Position numbers and translations under genes: made by a program. 64,000 nt of DNA from Chelydra serpentina (taxonomy: Eukaryota; Chordata; Testudines; Chelydridae): contig JBAIAC010000001.1 of assembly GCA_037349315.1 (NCBI GenBank), positions 39,556,001 to 39,620,000 of the forward strand, given 5' to 3'. Positions 60,250 through 64,000 of this stretch are shown here, piece after piece. Numbering within the stretch: the first letter of the stretch is position 1; each line of letters opens with the position of its first letter. Below the pieces are notes generated by a model, which did no database searches, was not told where the DNA came from, and was given only the letters and a program-made list of their open reading frames with translations.

Positions 60250-61096
60250 TGTGACATAATATACCCCCATGTAACTGCCTGTACCCATATATTCACCACT
60301 GTTATATGATTAGGATATGTTTTGTACAAAGCATGCCTTGTCAGATATCATTTGAGAAGTTACAATTGGTTGAACATCAATATCTTATTGAATTGTATGT
60401 ATCTTCATTGAATATGAAGTTATGAGATTTTGTTTTATGTTTTGTGAGTCTGGGAAATGCCCACAGACTAGATCTCAGAGATAACAAAAGAGTGATCACC
60501 ACCCAGCCAAGTCTTAAGCGACTAACATCGGCTATTCTCCAGCAAGGGAACTGTAAACAGACAATTGCTCAAGCACATGCACTACGGGGTCTGCATAACC
60601 CATGACACAGCAAAGATTTTCCCTGTACCTGGGAAAAAGTATGAATGAGGGATAGTGACATCATCACTTTGCCTGTCTCTTCCCCCCCCACATTTCTACA
60701 CAAGGAAGCAAGATCATCTGGAAAACAAAGAGATCTCCATTGAGATTTTGGAAGGGGCTGGACCTAACTGGAAGGCATTCCAGTTAGCATGAGCTGCTGT
60801 AAAGTTTTGGCTGAGAAAAATCCTCTTGCTTTTAGAATTATTAGCCTGGTAAAGTTCAGGATTTATATTGCGGTTTTGCTATTTTATTTCCTTCTGCAAC
60901 TGACTAACTTCTATGGCAATACTACTTAATCACTTAAAATCTATCTTTCTCTAGCTAATAAACTTATTTTGATGTTTAATCTAAACCAGTCAATTTGTCT
61001 AAAGTGTTTGGAGGATCTGCTCAGATTACAGGAGCTGGGGCATGTCTACTACCCTTTAAAGGAGTGGCGAACTAATTAATGAGCTTGCATTGATCA
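60250..61096 (+). mobile_element. Solo LTR, about 847 bp
   Basis: Starts TGTGACATAA and ends TGCATTGATCA. It is flanked by a perfect 5-bp duplication, agaag, at 60245-60249 and 61097-61101. Inside, a polyadenylation signal AATAAA lies at 60957-60962, followed by a T-rich stretch, in the position expected of the R region. Internal words such as ggtatcattt-like gatatcatttgagaagtt and gaagttatgagattttg match a turtle LTR family I recognise but cannot name. No internal region remains. Confidence 0.62.
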
Positions 61097-61101
61097 AGAA
61101 G

Positions 61102-62127
61102 GTCTTGAGCAGTGTAAGATGCACATTTCTGGGGTGCAAGGCTGGGGCTGGGGGAATTTGCTGGAGTCTCCCTGTATGTAGTTCATGAATGGCTTGGGAG
61201 GGCCTTCATGTAACTGCTGAGTGCATCTGCATGCTGATGGCTGAGTGGACAGATCCTGGAGGGGTTTGCTGTTCACGGGCATAGCTGTGTAATAGACAGC
61301 CTGGCCAGGAGATGAAAAGGGGGCACAGGGGTTCCACAGTCTGGATTGCACTCAGACATGTCAAAAGAAAACACCCAACAAAAGAATGGAGTGGGAGAAC
61401 AGTGCCTCCTGAGTATGGAGGACCCAAATCCCCACAAGCTGTTGTACCATTGTTGACTTCAGTCTTGTTGGGAAATGGAAGCTAAAGGACCTCCTGTTAA
61501 TGAGCTGTCCTCTCCCAATCTCTCACTAAAATTGCAGCCTTGGTTAATTTAAAGACATGAATAGACTTCATACACTGAGACTGTCAATAATTAACTGAGA
61601 CAAAAAAGAGAAGATTAGCTTGATGTCAGAAATTTAGCAATCAAAATATGTTTTGTCCTTTCTGCAGTTACATCTGATTGTTTCCGGAATATGTCAAATT
61701 ATGCCTGTAGCTGTCCCATTCATAGCAAAGGGTAATTATCCTAAGGCCAAGACCAGTATTCACAGGAAGAAATGATAGTCTAAAAACAATGAACTTTTGC
61801 TTTTTTTCAAAAAGATAACTATACATGTATACGTCTAGGCTGCATTTACAATGAACGCCTTGCTAAGTATGGAGTGGTCACTCAGCATAAACTTGACTTT
61901 AATGCAGTTTTACAGACACAATGTGACTTGCAACATTAACTTTTCATCTTGTTTTCTGTAATGATTTCACTTCTCTAATGGAAACACATGCTTACACAAG
62001 CAGATTTTTGGACTGTTATCTTATAATTAAACTATGAGCTTCACTAGTTGTGAGTCCAGCATGACCAGGCATTAATACAGTTGGAAAGGGGGATGTGTTC
62101 TTAAAGTGTTTTTAGATGTCTTGGGGA
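61102..62127. other. No gene seen
   Basis: AT-rich single-copy DNA with nothing recognisable. Confidence 0.45.
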
Positions 62128-62322
62128 GGGGGGGATAGCTCAGTGGTTTGAGCATTGGCCTGCTAAACCCAGGGTTGTGAGTTCAATCCTTGAGGGGGCC
62201 ATTTAGGGATCTGGGGCAAAAAATCTGTCAGGGGACAGTACTTGGTCCTGCTAGTGAAGGCAGGGGACTGGACTCGATGACCTTTCAAGGTCTTTCCAGT
62301 TCTAGGAGATAGGCATATCTCC
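62128..62322 (+). mobile_element. tRNA-derived turtle SINE, second copy
   Basis: The 5' 85 bases are nearly identical to the copy at 3952, with A box tagctcagtgg (62136-62146) and B box gttcaatcc (62181-62189). The body then diverges: aaatctgtcaggggacagta and tgctagtgaaggcagggga replace the other copy's sequence, which marks a different subfamily. The tail ctttccagttctaggag differs from the attctatg terminus at 4133. Confidence 0.88.
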
Positions 62323-62984
62323 ATTTATTTAACCCAGGACAATTTGTCACTGACACTTCTTAATTATAATAATCCTCAATAAAAGAGGAGGATTTTCCCC
62401 TCGAGCAGTGCTAGAATAAATTATAATATATCTGGTTATGTAAGATAATCCTGTTGAATAGACGCTAGTATTGTCTGCCTGCTTTATACAGACTACAACT
62501 TTATTATATTAAACTTAGTCAAGGTGTGATGGAAAGGTATTGTTAACAAATATAAGCAAGCTCGGTTTCCTGTAGTAAAACTGATTTTGTAACAGTCCAC
62601 AAGCATGTAAAAAATACCAAACATATTGCTGTAGGAGATTTAGGAACCCAAAATGAAGTGTTTCATTTACAGTCTCCTCACAGAAAATCTTTTTCTGCCA
62701 AAAACATTGATTTTGACACAGATCCCTTTTTGCCCATAATAAAATATTTCTTTAGAAATTCTTCAACCAGCCCTATTTATGGCTTTTACTATGATAAAAC
62801 ATTTTAAAATCCAAAGTCTGTTGTTTCCGATTAAGGCAAAACAATAAACTTAAAAATTGAAAAAAATTCAAAGGGCCTGATTCTTTCCACACTTACACTG
62901 CTGTAAATCATGCCTAAATTCATTGAAATCAATGTGGTAGCCAGCCTTACTAGTGTTTGGCTCCCAGTCCTGGAGGAGGGAACA
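62323..62984. other. No gene seen; old AT-rich repeat fragments
   Basis: 62640-62790 ends in caaccagcccta and may be a decayed transposon like that at 29856. 62877-62945 is another copy of the palindromic 'cctgattct...tgtaaatca' amniote repeat. Confidence 0.4.
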
Positions 62985-63262
62985 CCAGACAACAGATTAT
63001 TATGGTGTATAATATAGTAGTGCCTAAAGACCCCAACTGAAATTGGATCCCCATTTTTCTAGGCACTATACAAATACAAACACAGAGAGAGTCTCTGTCC
63101 CAAAGAGCCTAAAATCTAAATAGACGAGACAGGCAAATGGTAGGAGAAGCAACAGGCGTTAAGAAGTAACTTGACCCAGGTCACACAGAAGTGATAAGAC
63201 AGCATTAGAACCCAGGTCTCCTGACACACCTGCCACTGTCTTGTCCACTAGACTATACTAGC
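62985..63262 (+). repeat. Ancient amniote SINE/CR1-L3-like repeat
   Basis: Ordered words: atagtagtgcctaaagaccc, then ttctaggcactatacaaata, then gtccctgtcc-like tctctgtcccaaagagccta, then aatagacgagacaggcaa, acccaggtcacacagaag and aacccaggtctcctgac. This full series is a well-known old amniote repeat. Fragments of its 3' part occur at 4660 and 7395 in this window. Confidence 0.7.
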
Positions 63263-63508
63263 AGCTTCTGAATGCCTTTGGTGCTGTCAGCTGCCATTTC
63301 CTGGCAAACATTATCTGGCCTCTACACCTTGGGGCTGCAGCCAGGAACTGGGGACATCCGAGGGAAATGAAGAGAAAAGGGTGGGAAAATAAAATATCTT
63401 TACTTTTTTGTTCCAAATTAAAAATGATTGTTCTACTTCCATGGACCCTCTCCAGTTTGAAAAATGTCATTAGGGTTAAAAGTCGAGGATACCTCCAATC
63501 TAACAAAC

Positions 63509-63838
63509 TTAGTCTCTTGGAAGGTCTGTGCTTCCACTGTAGCTTAATGTACTGTAGCTGTCAGGAAGGTCATTTGGCAGCTGCTTTCTCTTTTGTTTCT
63601 CAGCTGTGTTTTGAGATTCACCAGCTGCAGTAAAATTTTCATGTAATCCTTCTCCAGGCCAATAAAAATCATAACCATTTTCATTTTCAGTAATTACATT
63701 GTCATCAGCTTCAATTTCAGTGCCTTTTAACCTTTCTGAACCTTTTTCTCCTTGTAACAGATGGTCAATAAGTTTCTTCATTATCTCCTCTTGTGCCTCT
63801 ACCAAGTACCTAGTTGGTTCCAGTACCTTCCTGACCAC
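63509..63838 (-). other. Unrecognised 109-codon open frame, possible exon
   Basis: The minus-strand frame opens after a TGA near 63865 and closes at the TGA-side end near 63509. The encoded peptide is acidic and lysine/glutamate-rich, with an EAQEEIMKKLIDHLL helix-like stretch at residues 14-28. It shows no repeat sequence. The frame begins with GTG rather than ATG, so if real it would need an upstream splice acceptor, and no strong polypyrimidine-AG is visible in the short in-frame space. Several other frames of this length in the window are plainly chance. I do not recognise the protein. Confidence 0.15.
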
Positions 63839-64000
63839 ATATTCTCTTCCATTTCCTCTCTCTCATATAATTTGCTATCAAAACCCTCTGGTCTAGACAT
63901 AAATTCCAATAAAAGGGAACATTTCTCTCTCTGGACACAGCTTTAGATTTCTTTATCAAACTGTTATTTTAATCTAAATAATAAAAAAGCAGTTCTCTAC

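Overview
This window looks like non-coding nuclear DNA from a reptile, most likely a cryptodiran turtle. The evidence is the repeat content. There are two copies of a tRNA-derived SINE with a CR1-like 3' end of the kind known from turtles, CR1 LINE 3' ends, Penelope-like element (PLE) ends, and many hAT-type and other short inverted-repeat DNA transposons. Between them lies AT-rich single-copy sequence. I found no intact host gene, no functional tRNA or rRNA gene, no CRISPR array and no bacterial-style operon. Almost every open frame is chance or lies inside a mobile element. The species assignment and the repeat-family names come from recognition, not from a search.

Region by region. From 1 to 9 kb there is a PLE end on the minus strand, an LTR-like stretch carrying a SINE, an old CR1/L2-type LINE remnant and ancient SINE-like fragments. 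From 9 to 16 kb several non-autonomous DNA transposons and a 113-bp PLE insertion with a 16-bp target-site duplication (TSD) sit in otherwise featureless DNA. From 16 to 19.3 kb there is a whole but decayed hAT transposon with a broken transposase reading frame. At 19.8-20.6 kb is a solo LTR with a small PLE insertion nested in it. From 21 to 30 kb there is a run of DNA transposon relics, several with 8-bp TSDs, and two CpG-rich ones. From 30.47 to 33.65 kb is a near full-length RTE-type LINE with a perfect 14-bp TSD, inactivated by stops, frameshifts and loss of a reverse-transcriptase catalytic aspartate. From 33.7 to 54 kb the sequence is mostly plain, with short palindromic repeats, a MIR-like SINE, CR1 tails and one more copy of the CpG-rich element.

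The densest part is 54-61 kb. It holds a PLE with oppositely oriented terminal arms, the C-terminal part of a Tx1-like LINE, a CR1 LINE interrupted by two later insertions (an 87-bp LINE tail and a solo LTR), and another solo LTR. The last 3 kb hold a second SINE copy, an ancient SINE-like repeat and one unrecognised 109-codon frame that deserves an exon check.

Nothing here works together as a pathway. The value of the window is the layered insertion history, which can be read from nested elements and their TSDs. I did not find a convincing new biological system. The strongest candidates for follow-up are the RTE element, the small PLE fold-back insertions and the composite inverted-repeat element at 23 kb.
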